Of a DNA stretch of 64,000 nt, positions 41,650 through 53,095 are shown piece by piece. The stretch comes from Spinellus fusiger (lineage: Eukaryota; Mucoromycota; Mucoromycetes; Mucorales; Phycomycetaceae): NCBI GenBank assembly GCA_025094145.1, contig JALLLS010000024.1, positions 248,001 through 312,000 of the forward strand, read 5' to 3'. The number at the start of each line of letters is the position of its first letter. Positions within the stretch are counted from its first letter, which is position 1. A model generated the notes under the pieces. It had not been told where the DNA came from. It saw only the letters and a program-made list of their open reading frames with translations, and searched no databases. Both the position numbers and the translations under genes were made by a program.

Positions 41650-41797
41650 TCCCGAAGGAAACCACTTTCGATGTGGCGATATATGATATGAATGCATCAA
41701 AGAGTATCTATGCTTCTCGACAGAAAGTAACTGGTCGGTGGCGACCATTCAAAGCCTCTTCTGCAATCGTATAGATATTCTTTGATGCATTCACATC
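41650..41797 (-). ncRNA. Foldback/hairpin-rich 3' end of the Fanzor-type gene (candidate guide-RNA scaffold)
   Basis: On the minus strand the ORF segment at 41769-41797 (GATGTGAATGCATCAAAGAA and on) is complementary to the segment at 41681-41709, which spans the stop codon. I count 26 Watson-Crick pairs, one G-U and two mismatches over 29. The enclosed loop contains a 6-bp hairpin at 41732-41747 (TGGTCG/CGACCA). Just downstream of the stop are CCAC-ATCGAAA-GTGG (41662-41676) and TCC-TTCG-GGA (41650-41659), the latter a C(UUCG)G tetraloop. TnpB and Fanzor guide RNAs overlap the ORF 3' end and are structured, so this is a candidate scaffold. The structure is seen in sequence; the function is inferred. 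Confidence 0.4.
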
Positions 41798-42300
41798 TCT
41801 GTTCCAAACAATTCCGCAACTTTGGCAAGCGCGGATATTGTTGAAATTCACTAATACCTCAGTGAGGATATTTGTGTTGCAAGTATGGCAGATCTTGAGA
41901 ACAAAAAAACAAAACAAAACAGAGTAACTGTTAGAAGAGCATTTTATATTGAGTGAGAGGTCAATCATGCTTACCCTCGATGTAAAGAACTCATCGACAT
42001 CAACCAGAAGAAGATCACCACTCTTTTGTCTCTTTTTCAATGATTGATATAATATTCTTGTCAAACCAACACGATGGCCTTTGAACTTGGTAGCATCCTT
42101 TCCTTTCATTCCTGTGCCATAGGCAATGACTGGCAGCTTGGTAGGATCGTACTCCAATCCTTTTAGGTGCCAATACCCCTTTTTAATAATAGAATAGTAG
42201 TAAGAATAATTAGTTCGAGATGTATTAATGTACTCTCTATGTATGTCATATTACCCTTGCACTGGCACCTTCTTGCCTTTGTAGCTGGTTCACTGGGTTT
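41708..42300 (-). CDS. Fanzor/TnpB-type RNA-guided nuclease, C-terminal part
   Basis: Exons 41708-41893 and 41975-42178 join in frame (intron 41894-41974, donor GTAAGC, acceptor CAAG), and an upstream exon from 42255 adds NQLQRQEGASAR. The product reads GYWHLKGLEYDPTKLPVIAY, GTGMKGKDATKFKGH, DLLLVDVDEFFTSRICHTC, RACQSCGIVWNRDVNASKNI and ends GRHRPVTFCREA. C-H-T-C plus C-Q-S-C form the OrfB/TnpB zinc ribbon; WNRDVNASKNI is RuvC-III with the catalytic Asp; Glu in VDEFFTS sits where Fanzors are reported to place a relocated RuvC-II Glu. No RuvC-I or N-terminal domain was found in the 1.2 kb upstream, so the copy looks truncated (about 145 of the usual 500-700 residues), unless more small exons exist. 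It is followed by a strong foldback. Confidence 0.75.
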
Positions 42301-43492
42301 ATTAAAATAAAAGAATATACAATAGAAACTGACCAATATGTCAGACATAACAAACATACACAAACACTCACCAGATCACAACTGTTGGTTTATGTGCCAG
42401 ACAAAAACAAACAAGTTAAAGAGGGTAGAAGTTATGAAGAACAACAGACAGTGTAATTAGCCGGTGTTTATATCCAAACAGAAGAGAACAAATCGAATTT
42501 TCACAAGTCATTTGCTTAATCAGAACTACCAAAGCAATGCAGACTATAACAACATTCTAGAAAGAAAAGAATTCCTTAAAGAACAGTTGCCTAGTTACCA
42601 GTTGTGATCAAATCGTGTGTTGTGTCCCTGTTCATGTACCCTCTTTGATTTCCCTAGACTAGCCATTGTACTAATACTCTATTTCTTTGTCCCCGCTAGA
42701 GACCGAACAACTACGGATGAATCTCTCTAGTGGTCCTATTGATAACCACAGTGCCCTTTATTACAGAATAAAGGATATATTTTACAAAGTTACATAGTAT
42801 GGATTTTGAGGTTACTTTTATATATAAATATATCTTTAAGCTATAAGGATCAAAGCTATACGATAATAACATCTCAGTAAATTCAGAGATAGATTTCCTC
42901 CTCTTGTCCTATGTATGTTTCAAGGGAAGAGATAAACTTTATTTACAATGAAATCACTTTATTGATTTGTATGGCCTTGAAATACGGGACCAAGATTATA
43001 CACACTGTAGGATAGGACAGTTACCCTTCCCAGTCTGCTTGGATGTTCTATGAAAGCCATAGCTATTAATTGAGAATAGCAAAATAGTCAAATTCATAGT
43101 CAAATTCATAGTAAAAGAAATGCCAAACTAATATAAAAAGTGTAATGGTCTACATTCTTAATAAAATAAACTTTAATCCAAATAGCTTTCTAGAGTATAA
43201 ACAAGATAAGCTTTAAGAACTTGGACAGCTGACTGTTTCTTGTTCTCGATTTGTTTTCTTTCTGTATTCCCATAGGGTACTATTATTATTACAACCATTA
43301 GTTTGCCTTCTGTCACTTCATACCCTTCTCTTTTCTGTCAATCTCCGTATGAGTAACCAGCCTTACGAGGTCCTGTGTGTCTTGGCATTGACTATGGACT
43401 GTGTAATTAAACACTATAAAGTTGGATAAAAGGAAGAAGTAAACCTGACATTGCAAGTCAATCACTGCATTTAATGTTTAACATGTGCTATC
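42301..43492. other. Upstream of the Fanzor-type gene, no gene assigned
   Basis: Contains a possible minus-strand exon at 42599-42666 (MASLGKSKRVHEQGHNTRFD, followed by a GTAACT donor) and a possible small exon ending in a GTGAGT donor near 42372. Neither could be joined in frame to the Fanzor-type exons. The rest is AT-rich without recognisable features. Confidence 0.4.
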
Positions 43493-43692
43493 TATAAGCC
43501 CACAGTATTTGCAACATAACACTGCTTAAGAAAGATGTATTACAGAACTTATAGAGTTAACTCTAGTGGTCATTGTCCAGAAAAGAGAACCAAATTCACT
43601 TACATTGAGAACAGTGTATTCATTTGTTGACTCAATATCTATAATCACCTCAATTATCTCATTGTAACTGGTATTAACAGTGGTGCTTAATG
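43493..43692. repeat. ~200-bp dispersed repeat, copy 1
   Basis: Matches 45949-46150 in the same orientation (AGCCCACA, CACTGCTTAAGAAAGAT, TTACATTGAGnACAGTG, TTGACTCAATAT, ATTGTAACTGGnATTAACAG), by eye around 80-85%. On the minus strand both copies keep one open frame (SYNEIIEVIIDIES / SYNKIIKVIMNIES) that ends at a GTAAGT donor-like site, so it may be an exon of an unrecognised gene family. Confidence 0.75.
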
Positions 43693-43878
43693 AGAAATAA
43701 TTATTGTTTCTAATACTGGACTTTAGGCCCAAGGCAAATAGAGTGTGAATTGTTTGACTTGTGAATTTTATGAGTGAAGACTAAAATGTATACGTTACCA
43801 GAATAGAGAGAGAGGAATTATTTGTTTTGATATTCCCCTCCTTTTTTTATCTCCCATACTATCCATAAAACTTAACAC

Positions 43879-44064
43879 CTAAGTACTCATCAATATGAGC
43901 ATAACTAAGCAAGGTAATGTACTATTATTAACAGAGAGAAACAATAGAGAGAAGTTGTAGACACTACCAAGGACTATTCTAGTGATAAAAAGGTAAGCAG
44001 TGTCTTTATCTGGGCTTGAGCTCATTGTATTCCACAAGACACTCATTGTATTGTTATTAGGCAA
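43879..44064 (-). other. Unassigned exon-like open stretch
   Basis: The frame encodes NNTMSVLWNTMSSSPDKDTA and then YLFITRIVLG before a GTAGTG donor-like site at about 43969. Composition looks coding, but there is no recognised family and the upstream frame is broken by stops. It may belong with the exon-like repeat at 43493-43692 on the same strand. Function unknown. Confidence 0.25.
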
Positions 44065-44237
44065 GTAAAGACTCCTTTCAAGTCAGTCTTGGGTGGTCTT
44101 CTATACTATCAACAGTGTCTAGGATATACTCTTAAGTATAGTTATTTATCACCCAAGAATAAAGCACAAGGCCTTTAGGGTGTGGATTCTATTGATAAGA
44201 GGGTGTTCACTTAGGCAGTAGCTATAGTCATAATATA

Positions 44238-44432
44238 GTATTAGCTATACTATTATAATAAATAATCTTATTTATAAACACTATATTTTACTGATAATAC
44301 AATTTGATACTGAGGTATTCTACAAAAAAAAATTGGATATTTGCAAACCTTTGATTTTAATTATTATTCCATAAAAGGGCAAAATATTTTTCGACGTAAA
44401 AGGAAGATATCACTGCTTAAAGGCCAGAAAAA
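44238..44432. repeat. Second copy of the lipase 3'-end segment
   Basis: Diverged direct copy of 14862-15064, including the equivalent of the lipase stop codon region (CTTAAAGGCCAGAAAAA) and GACGTAAAAGGAAGATATCA. No lipase coding sequence continues beyond the match, so only the 3' tail was duplicated. Confidence 0.8.
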
Positions 44433-44609
44433 TATGCTGTACTATGCCGATTTGTATTACGATCCTTTATGCCTATGTCATGGGAGATCAATCATTTTCT
44501 ACTTTTGCATAAGATCATACTGTAATATTTGAGTGGATAATTTAAAATAGTAGCTTCAGAAAAAGACAGGAGATGAACTCCACAGAAACATCCTTGGAGT
44601 CAATAAATA

Positions 44610-45948
44610 CAGTCACGCACCATTGAATTGAATACCTTTGAATATAAATTTCAGGACGAAATATTTAGGATATGTTCAACATTAGATAAAACACTCCACA
44701 TTTGATATAGAAGCTTCAAACTTTCACACACAAAAGCTTAATATCTTTAATTATAGAAAATAGAATAATACAGTTAATATTCTGTATGGCCTCCTTTGGC
44801 ATCAACTACAGCCTGGCATCTATCTGTCATACTCAGAACTCATTGTTGTGCAAGTTCAACACCAACCCTCTCCCACTCTTCTGCAATTAGAGCCTTCAAA
44901 CTTTCAACACTGGTAATAGATACCCTTATTTCCTTAATTCGTCTTTCCAAGGCCCACCAGATGTGTTCAATTGGGTTCAAGTCAGGATTTTGTGCGGGCC
45001 AGTACTCAAAGCCCCTAATCTGATGCGTCTCTTTCCACCCTCTGGCATAGGCCCCAGTATGACAACTAGCACTCTTTTATTGTAACAGTGCCTCATTTTC
45101 CTCTTTCTAATGTAATTCTATGAACCAAGGATGGAACTCACCAGCCAAAATCTTGATATATTCGTCTTGGTTTACAGTGCCATCAACAAAGACTCATGGG
45201 CCAAATCCGCCCGCCCAAAAACAGCTCCAAAACATGACCCCTCCGCCACCAAACTTTGTTGTTGGAACAATAGGATTAGGATCATACCTTTCTCCAACTT
45301 TTCTGATTACATGGGCACTTCCATCGTTCCCTTTCACGGTGTACCTGGACTCATCAGACTAAATAACCCCTCTCCACTGGTCGTTCGTCCAATTGACATG
45401 TTATTTAGCCCAACAAAGCCGTTTCTCTTTGTGTTTTTCAGTTAAGGCTGGCTTGTGAGCTGGAGAAAAAGATCCAAACCCTAACTGCTTACAGTAACGG
45501 ATAATAGTGTTTCTACATACATCAACCTAAATCTTCAACATTCCCAATTTCAACTGATTATATGAGGCAAATGGGTCCTCTCTAATGACCTTTTCCAGGT
45601 GTCTGAATTCCCTCTCACTGGCTTTCTTAGGTTTTCCATGACTCTTTAAACGCAATGGTGACCCACATTTTTTGATGTTTCTAATAATATTTTGAACTGT
45701 GGGCTTTTTCATCTCAAACGTAGTTGAGATGATAGTCAATTTCAATCCAGCCTTAAACAGGTAATAAATGCCCCATCATCTTCTATCTTTTGCCTTATCA
45801 TATTCTCCACGAGTGTGTGTTTCTGAAAATGTATCTGACGTGTAGTGTTGGTTTAATAATATTTGGAAAGAAGAAGAGTTTTATGCAAAAAAAAAAGTTT
45901 TTTTTTATTAAAATTTAGGCAAGTATTAAATTCAATGGTGCGTGACTG
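44610..45948 (-). mobile_element. Tc1-type transposon, copy A, inactive
   Basis: A 1339-bp element with terminal inverted repeats starting CAGTCACGCACCATTGAATT and flanked by TA on both sides (44608-44609 and 45949-45950). The minus strand carries a decayed transposase. It shows a helix-turn-helix (KKPTVQNIIRNIKKCGSPL), GFGSFSPAHKPALTE, WSDESRYTV, FWSCFWAGGFGP, WPAQNPDLNPIEH and DRCQAVVDAKGGHTEY. Stops interrupt it, including GFGP*VFVDG, ELH*KEE and the triplet pair replacing Glu-Asp in the expected QEDGAS block (here CAA TAA AAG AGT), so the second catalytic Asp is absent. The same lesions occur in copy C. Confidence 0.92.
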
Positions 45949-46150
45949 TATAAGCCCACATAGTATTTGAAACATAGCACTGCTTAAGAAAGATTCATTA
46001 TAAGACACACACAGAATTAATTCTAGTAATTATTGTCCATAAAATAGAACCGAACTTACTTACATTGAGCACAGTGCATTCATTCATTGACTCAATATTC
46101 ATAATCACCTTAATTATTTTATTGTAACTGGCATTAACAGTGATGCTTAA
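45949..46150. repeat. ~200-bp dispersed repeat, copy 2
   Basis: Partner of 43493-43692. It is bounded on its left exactly by the TA target of Tc1 copy A and on its right, after about a dozen bases, by Tc1 copy B, so it is squeezed between two transposons. Confidence 0.75.
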
Positions 46151-46163
46151 TGATTACAAGGTA

Positions 46164-47503
46164 CAGTCACACAACATTAGAAAGGGTACGACCCCCTAAT
46201 TTATACATTTTTAAACATGATTCTTCTTCTTTTTACCACAGAATCACATTCCATTAAGCAATCTCAAATATCAAACGCAGAATACTCAACTAAAAACTCT
46301 AGAGTTTATAATAAGCTTGAAGAAAGAGAGTAAGGGTGTTTATTGGCTTGAAAAATAAATTACTTCATGGGTACCATTTCAAAGGTCGTTGGCATTAGCA
46401 AGACTACTGTCCAAAAGATCATTAGTAGAATCATGACTAATGGTACACCTCTACCAAGACCTATTTCTGTTGCACCAAAAAAACTAAACGAGAGAGACTT
46501 CAGACAACTTGAGGCCATTCTAAGAGGCAACCCATTTGCCTCCTATAACTACATAAATTTGAAACTCAAGGCTCATGAGATAATCATCTGTAGAGCAACA
46601 TTCATCAGATATATACATCAGATTGGATTTGGTTCCTACTTTGAAGCACACAAGCCAAGGTTGTCTGAAGAAAACATGAAGAAAAGACTTCGTTGGGTGA
46701 AGGAACGGGTCAATTGGACTCCTGAGGACTAGAGACGCGTTGTATGGTCTGATGAGTTACGGTTTGAAGTATAGGGTTACCAGGGAGGAGCCAGAGTGAT
46801 TCGAAAAATAGGAGAGAGGTATAAGGCTGCTCATATCATACCTAAAACCAAATGGGGGAAATGTAGCATAATGATCTGGAGCTGTTTCTGGGCTGGTGGA
46901 TTTGGGCCTTTGGTCTTTGTTGATGGCACTGTGAATCAGGACGTATATGTCAACATTTTGCCAGGAAAATTTCTGCCATGGTTCATTAAATTGAATGAGA
47001 AGGAGGACAGGGACTTCATATTCCAAGAAGATGGGGCTAGCTGCTATACAGGTGGCTATACAACATGGTGGAAAAACACACATGTAATTAGGCGTTTTGA
47101 TTACTGGCCTGCCCAAAGTCCTGATCTCAACCCCATCGAACATCTCTGGAGCTGTCTTGATAAGCTTATTGATAACAAGAGGGCCGATATCAAAAATATC
47201 GATGAGCTCAAGATAGATTTAGAAGAAGCTTGGGGAAATATCCATGTCGATCTTGCCGAACGTTTAGTTGGCTCAATGAAGGATCGCTGTCAGGCAGTTA
47301 TTGATGCCAAAGGTGGCCCAACAAAATATTAAATAATTTTTTTATATATATATTACTATAGAAAATATGTTAAACTAACTTTTTGTTGAATTTGAAGTCA
47401 TTAGTATGTGCTTTGAGGTCGTAACATTTATATCCGTAAAGCATGCTTTTTTTCAGGATTTCAAAAAAATGAAAATTGTATACTTTCTAATGTTGTGTGA
47501 CTG
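46164..47503 (+). mobile_element. Tc1-type transposon, copy B, nearly intact
   Basis: A 1340-bp element with perfect terminal inverted repeats for at least 20 bp (CAGTCACACAACATTAGAAA) and TA flanks at 46162-46163 and 47504-47505. The transposase frame runs from 46367 (GTISKVVGISKTTVQKIISR) to a stop at 47332. It keeps all three catalytic acids: Asp in WSDELRFEV, Asp in FQEDGASCYTGG and Glu in SPDLNPIEHLW. Two in-frame TAG codons lie between 46730 and 46775 (PED*RRVVWSD and FEV*GYQGG), and the first ~20 codons upstream of 46367 hold two more stops. It is a different subfamily from copies A, C and D, and the youngest-looking element of this type here. Confidence 0.92.
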
Positions 47504-47939
47504 TATACGCCATGACTTCAAGGGAATGTGATTCTTGTTATGACTACCTATTTTAATACGGGCCTTCCTACGTCTTATTGGTACTCAAGTCTCTGATGGG
47601 CATTCATGCCTATCACCACAGCGGTTTGCTATCAAATAATTGTCATTCTCGAAATTTTATTTTCTCTCTAATTTATACTAATTAGTATTGTTGAGAATGT
47701 TGAGGAATTTAACCAGCACATTCCAAGAGACATTACTATTGTATAAATTAAATTAATCTAGCATAGTCTGAAAAGTATATAATTAGTTGTAATTATTGTA
47801 GTCTATAGTGAAAAAAACAACTCTTCTTATTACCAAACATACCTTTTGTTCCTAGTCTTTTATAAACAGTATAATGATTAACACGTTTTTTATTATGAAA
47901 ATGGATATGAGAACGTCTATAATGAAGATGGAGAAAGAG

Positions 47940-49281
47940 TTTTCGATTCAATGAAAAGCATCTTGACTGAAATCAGTGACCCAAACGTAGTACTTGAAAC
48001 CATAACAAGTCAAAAGTTCTACTTGAGTCTCAAACCAACAGAGAAAGAAACTACACCAGAAGACACATTACATAAATCTGTAGAAGTTGCCAAACTAATT
48101 GGCAATGGCGCCTACAAAGACTACAATGACCAGACCAGAGAGGTATTCATTGATCGAATGATCGAATGCCCTATGGAGAGAGGAAAAGTGAATTTGCATG
48201 CAAAGGATCTTGGAATAAGCCCTCGTACAGCTATGCGTTGGTGGAAGCACTACGAGGAAACCAGGGAAGTAGCTTATAAAAAGTTGTAAAGAAATCCAGG
48301 TCGAACCAATTCCTTTACTCTTGAGCATGAGCAGCACATTTAGCAACTAATAGAGAAAGACCTACAGCTTTGTGCTGATGATATTACTGATTCTCTGAAA
48401 TCACAGTTTGAGGACTATAAGATCCCAAAGTCTCAAATAAACCACCATTTGAGAAACAATATGTTGATTTCAATCAAGAAACCAACCTTTGATCCCAAAG
48501 TAAGGAGCTCTGATGACAGTCTACAAAAAAAAGATACGAGTGGTTCATGAAATGGAAGGACACAGATCTGGATTACACTAAGAATTGTATCTTTATTGAT
48601 AAGAGTGGATTTAACATCATCATGAGAAACAATTGGGCTAGTTCGGCTGTAGGAATACACCTACCCAAGTAGAAATTGAAAAGGTTTGTTTTCCATCCCA
48701 CACCATTATCGGTGTTATACACTGTATTAGTGTTATTCATATTGTTATGAAAAAACCATCACCCAAAAAACAAAAAGGCCCAAAAAAGCCAAACACCAAA
48801 GACAACCAAAAATAAGAAAAGAAAGCTTGCACGAGACAAAGAGCAAAGAGCGGGTGATATTATCATCAAGAAGCCTGCAACAGAGTACATTGATGTTGAG
48901 GAGAGTACATCTGTTGAGAATAACACACCAGTATCAAAGGGTACAACTACTGCTCATTTTTTGAAGTTTATGAATGAACTTCTTGATAGCATAGACATGG
49001 ATCAGAGTCTTATGAGCAGCTATCTTGTAATGGATAATTACACAATTCACAAGTCTTATCCAATGATAAGAAAAACCAAGAGTAGAGGTTATAAAACAAT
49101 GTACTTGCCACCTTACTCACCAGAACTAAACTCAATTGAGCAGTTTTGGGCTCTTGTAAAAGGAAGAATAAAGCGCCATAGGTTGATGAATGAAGAGAAT
49201 CTATTACAAAGAATTGCATATGCATATAACAATATGTGCTTCAGCAATCTCCAGGGATTCTGTAGACACTCCAAGCACTAA
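47940..49281 (+). pseudogene. IS630/Tc1-like transposase pseudogene
   Basis: A different transposase family from the Tc1 copies. The N-terminal half (47951-48289) has a helix-turn-helix: KDLGISPRTAMRWWKHYEET. After a stop the frame continues (NPGRTNSFTLEHEQHI), and a later frame gives the first catalytic Asp in IDKSGFNIIMRNNWA. The last part (48961-49281) has the second Asp in LVMDNYTIH, then YLPPYSPELNSIEQFWALVK with the catalytic Glu in SPELNSIEQFW. Several stops and at least one frame change interrupt it, so it is not functional, although all DDE residues survive. A Lys-rich low-complexity insert lies near 48770-48850. Terminal repeats were not found. Confidence 0.8.
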
Positions 49282-50418
49282 ATCATTCACTGCTATCACA
49301 GGACAAGCTTCTAGTTAGCTTCTCTAATAAACATTCCAATTTTCAACTCTATGTAGTCGGATTTGACAATCATACAATGAAACCAATATGTTATATTTTT
49401 GAGAGAAAATAAAATTTCGAAAATGACAATTACTTGATAACAAACCACCATTTGTTTGTTTTTTTTAAAAAAAAACGGGCATCTACCAGCCGCACTGTAC
49501 AAAATCATCCAATCCCTTTGAAACACCTTGTTATAAAACAAAAGAATTAAAATAAAGGCCCCTGATTAGGTTTATTTAACATTTTTTTCTTTCAATCCTT
49601 TGTTATAGACACAACAATTCAATACTTTATGTAGAGATATCCACTTGCAAATGATCTACTAATAATATTAAACAGTGTAATAAACTCAAATTCAGATATC
49701 ATCAACACATCCTTGGCCTTTCATTGACCTTCTTTTCCATTGACTTCCCCATTCGTTTGATAAGGCCTTTAATTGATAGCATTTGTCATTATGTTTACAT
49801 TTTCAAGATATTTAAAGTTTTCAGGGTGTATTCCTTTCTATTCTTTTTTCAAACGTTTAATCATTCTATGAAAACATTTATTTATTTCTAAAGTATTCCC
49901 TTGCGATCACTCATTACTCTTAATTATCGTCCTTAATATATCTATCCCTCACTTATTTGTATGTTTCATCCGGATTTTCCCTAAGAGGGGTTTAATGCTT
50001 ATTTATTTCTCCTTGTTTTTCTTTTATTCCTGCCCATTTATCATTCCTGCATTTAAGGTGTTCTATGTACCCTACCATTTTATTCCACATTCCCTTGGGG
50101 TAGCCAATGGTCCTAGTACATACATGGACTTTAATGCCCAGAAGAAGAAAATAAGAAATAAACCTTAACCTAGATTCTTAATTCATAAACCAGAACCCAT
50201 TACTAGTCTTATCAAGGATCAATAATAAATGGGTACTGTAGACTAAGGTTTTTTTTAATAATAATAATAATAAAATAATAAAAAGAGTGAAATTATGATC
50301 TAAGGAGAGTGAAGATCAGAAATAGAATAAACATCTTTTTAGTCATTGCTAGACAGTGAAATGACACTATAATATGTATAGACACAGCACTAAAAACAAA
50401 ACACGTGTTGTACACTTC
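49282..50418. other. AT-rich intergenic, no gene seen
   Basis: No ORF or element end is supported between the IS630-like pseudogene and the inverted-repeat arm. Confidence 0.5.
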
Positions 50419-52823
50419 TATAAATCACTTTTCTTAATAACGAATAACATACTTAATATGTAGACTGGATTTCAGAATTAAATAAAATGTAAATTAATAG
50501 AGCAGAAAAATACATAAAAGTGTGACGGATGTAAGCTAATAATGGACGATATTGTTATTCTTGGTTTATATAACAACTTTGAATCTCAAAATCATACCGG
50601 TTATAGGATTACTTGTATTTTCAATAGGGTTGATCTTTTATGTCAGCAGTAGGGCGGCTCTTAATGCTTAAATGATCTGAAAGGTCACAAGAATGAACTA
50701 ATTCTATAGTTTGATGTATTATAAACGTAGTCAATTAAGTTGAGAACATTGTTTTTATTACTATGTAAATTCCTTTCATTACAGTATCATCCACTGCCTT
50801 CCCATTTCTTGAATCATCTTGATAGTATACTGCATCACTGGCCTTTGAGTAAGCAATGTCTACTATTGTATCTGATATAGAAATAAAGTATAATTCAGGG
50901 AAAAATAATAATCCTGCTTCAAGAGATCAATACACTTGGAAGTATTAATAGTTCCTTTTGCCACACACACATTAAAATACAAATACAAATACAAACACAA
51001 ATACGCTTTTCCTATATCAGCTTCCCCCTTATCTCCTCCACCATTATCAATTTTCTCTTGGGGTCTCACATTTCTTGGCAGAAATATTTGCCTTTTTTTT
51101 TTCTTTGAGTTACCCCATTGATTTTATTACTGGAAATATAGTGTCAGTTTGAGTCATCAAAAATAAAGAATAAAGTGTCTTATCATTAGTTTAATAAATA
51201 TGTTATTGTGTATTTCTAAACAATAGAAATAGACTTCATCTTTTTTTTTTCAAAATGTGGGGTGGATACCCACTGTCGAGTATGAGTTTCCAGCCATCCA
51301 ATGAGTTGATTCTCTCTTTCTCTCTTATCTTACTCATATATTAAAGGTTTTCTATTGGTAGTCTTTATTTTAGAAAAAGATTGACCATTGTATGTGTTTA
51401 TGAGTGTAAAAAATGGTGGTGGTACTGTCTTTCAATGGCTTCAGAATTGGCCAGACTGGTGTCATTAGTAACTGTTTCGTAAAAGATGATATCCTAATTC
51501 TAACGATCTATATTCTCTCAATCCAAAAGCATATTTCATGGGGCTATCAACAGTAGAACTCAAAGTAAAAGAATATTAGGTGAAAGTTACTAAAAAGAAT
51601 TAAAACTCTCATAGTTTATTTAGATTATTCTACATATCTTTAGTATAATTCATAGCACCATAAAGCTACTACCAGTGATTTCGTCATGTCACTCACATGT
51701 TTAGATAGCTCAGATAGCATGAGGATATGTCTTACAATGATTAGTACAAGTGCTGCTAAAAAATATGCACAGATAGATTATATCATTGAGTTACATCTTG
51801 TGATATATCTCTCATTAATAATAGTTAAGATGTACTAATCTATTTCTTGTTTAAAAACTTCATCTACATATAAGAAATTTATTATAAACTGTCATCAAAA
51901 CCTACTAGTGATAAACTCAACTTTATGTCCCTATTAAACTATTTTATTATTTGATGTTCATAAAAGCGTTTATAAATATACTGTGTGATATTTGAAGGTA
52001 TTATCATGAATTATTATTTAAGTTTATGTATGCTATTTTCTTTTGGATTGCTATTTATTTAATTTTTGCACGACATATTTTGTTCACATGACAATCACCT
52101 ATTTTGACATATGAAAGTGATCGCCATGAGATCAGCCACTATTTCAAGCCCAGGGTGACTTCTTCAGCTTGAATATCTTACTCTCATAGTTCCTAACTTT
52201 ATGAATATGTAATCTATAGACTTTAAATCTTTAATCAATTTTTTTTTAAAAAAAGTGTTTAAAAGACAATACAATTATTCATTTATTTAAATAAATAAAT
52301 AAAAAGGCAACCAGTACTCTATAGAGCCACACTTAGTATCTATGGCTGTCTATCATCCTCACTCCATACTAGCAGTAGAACTATCTATTAGTCTTTGTAT
52401 GCTATATCTCATTAAAAAAATAATGACCATCTCCGAATCTATTGTGTGTGTGTGTGTGTAAATCCTGTTTTTATTGAATAGAAACTTCTTTAATTAAATA
52501 TTTAAATCATCTCAGAAACAGACTTATTGTTTACAAGTTATATAAAACTCTTATTTAATAATAAACAATAAAAACCATTAGTGTATGCTAATTCACTAGA
52601 ATATTACCACGGAATTTGAAGTACAGACTAGTTTTATAGCGCCCAGCTTATTATTATGTATAAGAAATAGAGCTTGATCAGTAACAGATAAAGAGTATAC
52701 CCTATTCCCAGAAAATACCAAGGATTATACAATCAGTGTACTATTTATTTGAAATGGTACAACCCTAACTTTACTTTATATCAAAATCCAAAAATAAAAA
52801 GCAGTGTTGATATTTCATAAAGT
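50419..52823 (-). repeat. Right arm of the 2.4-kb inverted repeat
   Basis: Reverse complement of 146-2554. For example, the block at 51901-52020 is identical to the left arm over more than 110 bp, and 50641-50870 differs at one base. Its TG microsatellite at 52443-52460 is shorter than the 20-bp CA run of the left arm. It lies beside Tc1 copy C. Confidence 0.93.
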
Positions 52824-53095
52824 TATACAGAAATAAAATGAGTATGTCCATAAATGTGTCTTTTATAGATTCTCTGTTCTAATTCAGCACTATTGTAGTG
52901 TAATGTATGAATGAAAATACTATTGTATCCATAAAATAGAAATATATCCAATCTACACTTCAAAAATGCACATTCTGATGACCAAGAAAGATGAAAGATA
53001 GATAACACATCCCTTTTTTTTTCTTTCTCTTTTTTAGAATAATAATGCAGTCAAGGTTTATGAATCATTCAAGAATAAACATGACTGTCCATGTA

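Noticed and set aside
42599..42666. MASLGKSKRVHEQGHNTRFD exon with GTAACT donor as first exon of the Fanzor-type gene
   Set aside because: Could not be joined in frame to the downstream exons, and no known Fanzor N-terminal motif was seen; kept only as a possibility.
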